32,757 bases of DNA from Actinomycetes bacterium (GTDB lineage: Bacteria > Actinomycetota > Actinomycetes > S36-B12 > GCA-2699445), in NCBI GenBank assembly GCA_022600255.1, contig JAHZKU010000048.1, forward strand, positions 1 to 32,757, read 5' to 3'. Positions 31,567-32,757 of the stretch are shown here, in pieces; the stretch's first letter is position 1, and each line of letters starts with the position of its first letter. Under the pieces are notes generated by a model that was given only the letters and a program-made list of their open reading frames with translations, was not told the DNA's origin and searched no databases. Position numbers and translations under genes: made by a program.

Positions 31567-32757
31567 ATGACAGACCCTCCTGAAACAAGCCGGCGCACTC
31601 ATGTTTTCGCAGAGCCGCCTGTGATCCCCACCCGCTCAACTGATCCCGAAGTCGCGGCCCGCCGACTTGTGGTCGGTCTCGTGGTCGCCGTGGTGATCAC
31701 CTTGGGCGCGATCATCGCCGCCATTGGCTTCCTCTTTGCCGGATCAACCGTGGTTGTCGACCCAACCTGGGTTGACTTTCTTGGCGCCAATCTGTTGGTT
31801 TCGAATGAGCTACCGCCCAGCACACTCTTCCTCGTCGCACTGGTCAGCCTTGTCATCGTCGCTGGTACGGCTTTGGCACTCGAGACCATCGCCGCCCTCC
31901 TGTCCGTAAATCCTCGCCGTGCTGTTCTGAATGAGTACCGACAGACCCAGACGGATACCTCGGCTGGCGCCACGGTCCGGCTCACCGTCCTTGTTCCGGC
32001 ACACGACGAGGAGACTTCGCTGCCGATCACCCTCGCCGCATTGAAGGATCAGACCCGCCCACCAGACCGCGTTATCGTGGTCGCCGATAACTGCACGGAC
32101 GGCACGGTTCGCGTCGCCCAAGAAATGGGGGTCGAAGTCGTCGAGTCCGTCAACAACACTGACAAAAAGGCGGGAGCGCTGAACCAGGTACTCAACCAGA
32201 TTCTGCCGCGCTGCGATGCCTCTGACGTTGTCATGATCATGGATGCCGACACCAGTCTCACCCCTCGATTTCTGGAGGTGGGTGCCACGCGCCTGACCAC
32301 GGATCCCGAACTGATGGCAGTGGGCGGGGTCTTTTATGGCGAGGGAGGCAGTGGTTTGGTGGGCCAGTTCCAGCGCAATGAATATGCGCGGTACTCGCTG
32401 CAAATTCGATCCCGACGCGAGCGCGTCTTCGTACTGACCGGAACGGCGACGATGTTCCGCGCGAGTGCCTTGTTGGACGTCGCAGCGGCTCGCGGAGTGT
32501 TCATACCAGGAGAGACCGGACGGGTTTACGATACCGCTGCGCTAACGGAAGACAACGAGCTCACGCTGGCACTGAAGTCTCTCGGCGCTCCGATGGTGTC
32601 GCCTTCGGAATGCAAAGTCACCACCGAAATCATGCCGACCTGGCACAACCTCTGGGTACAGAGAAAGCGCTGGCAGCGCGGGGCGCTGGAGAATCTCAGT
32701 GCGTACGGCCTCACCCGAGGGACTTTCCGCTACTGGGGTCAGCAGTTCGGGATCGCC
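31567..32757 (+). CDS. Processive family-2 glycosyltransferase (cellulose/hyaluronan synthase-like), 3'-truncated by the window
   Basis: The first 397 residues are present and the frame is open to the last base. An N-terminal soluble stretch is followed by two transmembrane helices (about 34-60 and 82-106) and a GT2 domain. The domain has TVLVPAHDEE (UDP-sugar site), VADNCTDGT, MDADTSL (metal-binding DxD), TEDNELTLAL (catalytic TED) and QRKRWQRGAL (QxxRW). QxxRW marks processive synthases that extrude a polysaccharide, but the sugar and product cannot be told. The ATG at 31567 has GAGGTGG about 8 nt upstream. More membrane helices are expected after the window end. Confidence 0.9.
   Translation, partial: MTDPPETSRRTHVFAEPPVIPTRSTDPEVAARRLVVGLVVAVVITLGAIIAAIGFLFAGSTVVVDPTWVDFLGANLLVSNELPPSTLFLVALVSLVIVAGTALALETIAALLSVNPRRAVLNEYRQTQTDTSAGATVRLTVLVPAHDEETSLPITLAALKDQTRPPDRVIVVADNCTDGTVRVAQEMGVEVVESVNNTDKKAGALNQVLNQILPRCDASDVVMIMDADTSLTPRFLEVGATRLTTDPELMAVGGVFYGEGGSGLVGQFQRNEYARYSLQIRSRRERVFVLTGTATMFRASALLDVAAARGVFIPGETGRVYDTAALTEDNELTLALKSLGAPMVSPSECKVTTEIMPTWHNLWVQRKRWQRGALENLSAYGLTRGTFRYWGQQFGIA

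Overview
The window reads as chromosomal DNA from a moderately high-GC actinobacterium, probably from an uncultivated lineage. The evidence is a NucS endonuclease, a wax ester synthase/DGAT storage-lipid enzyme, a MurA with Asp in place of the catalytic Cys, an ethylmalonyl-CoA-type B12 mutase, and several genes that look leaderless (a TANNNT box 6-7 nt before an ATG or GTG). I cannot name a genus. No tRNA, rRNA, insertion sequence, prophage or CRISPR array was found. Most of the window is an ordinary, compact core-metabolism region.

Layout. Positions 1-734 hold the 3' part of an endonuclease/exonuclease/phosphatase (EEP) gene broken by about five single-base shifts. Positions 837-6171 hold cob(I)alamin adenosyltransferase (-), WS/DGAT (+), an acyltransferase-3 membrane protein (-), murA (+) and a VOC protein (-). 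Positions 6203-10111 are a TPP riboswitch followed by thiBPQ, a thiamine-type ABC importer. Positions 10336-17053 hold a 3-hydroxybutyryl-CoA dehydrogenase, a two-domain peptidoglycan hydrolase (-), a structured leader before the B12-dependent mutase, a small DUF5522-like protein and a six-helix membrane protein (-). Positions 17500-23581 hold a short ORF, nucS, an aldehyde dehydrogenase (-), an MBL-Rieske fusion and a tandem 3-hydroxyacyl-CoA dehydrogenase.

Positions 23600-29889 hold a terminator-like hairpin, a 55-residue membrane protein (-), a possible leaderless small ORF, RNase HI (-), a Ycf46-like AAA+ ATPase (-), a PBP4-type carboxypeptidase, a photolyase and a small zinc-binding protein. 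The last part (29890-32757) is less tidy. It has weak minus-strand ORFs, a pentapeptide-repeat gene with perfect 15-bp DNA repeats, and a processive family-2 glycosyltransferase that runs off the edge.

How genes may work together (inference). The adenosyltransferase makes the AdoCbl that the mutase needs. The hydroxybutyryl-CoA dehydrogenase and the tandem hydroxyacyl-CoA dehydrogenase feed the C4/acyl-CoA pool around that mutase, and WS/DGAT draws on acyl-CoA for storage lipid. MurA, the NlpC/P60 hydrolase and PBP4 serve cell-wall turnover. NucS, RNase HI and photolyase serve genome maintenance. No single undescribed multi-gene system stands out. The less ordinary items are the Rieske-MBL fusion, the tandem dehydrogenase with a decayed first half, the structured leader before the mutase, the leaderless-promoter pattern, and the pentapeptide locus.
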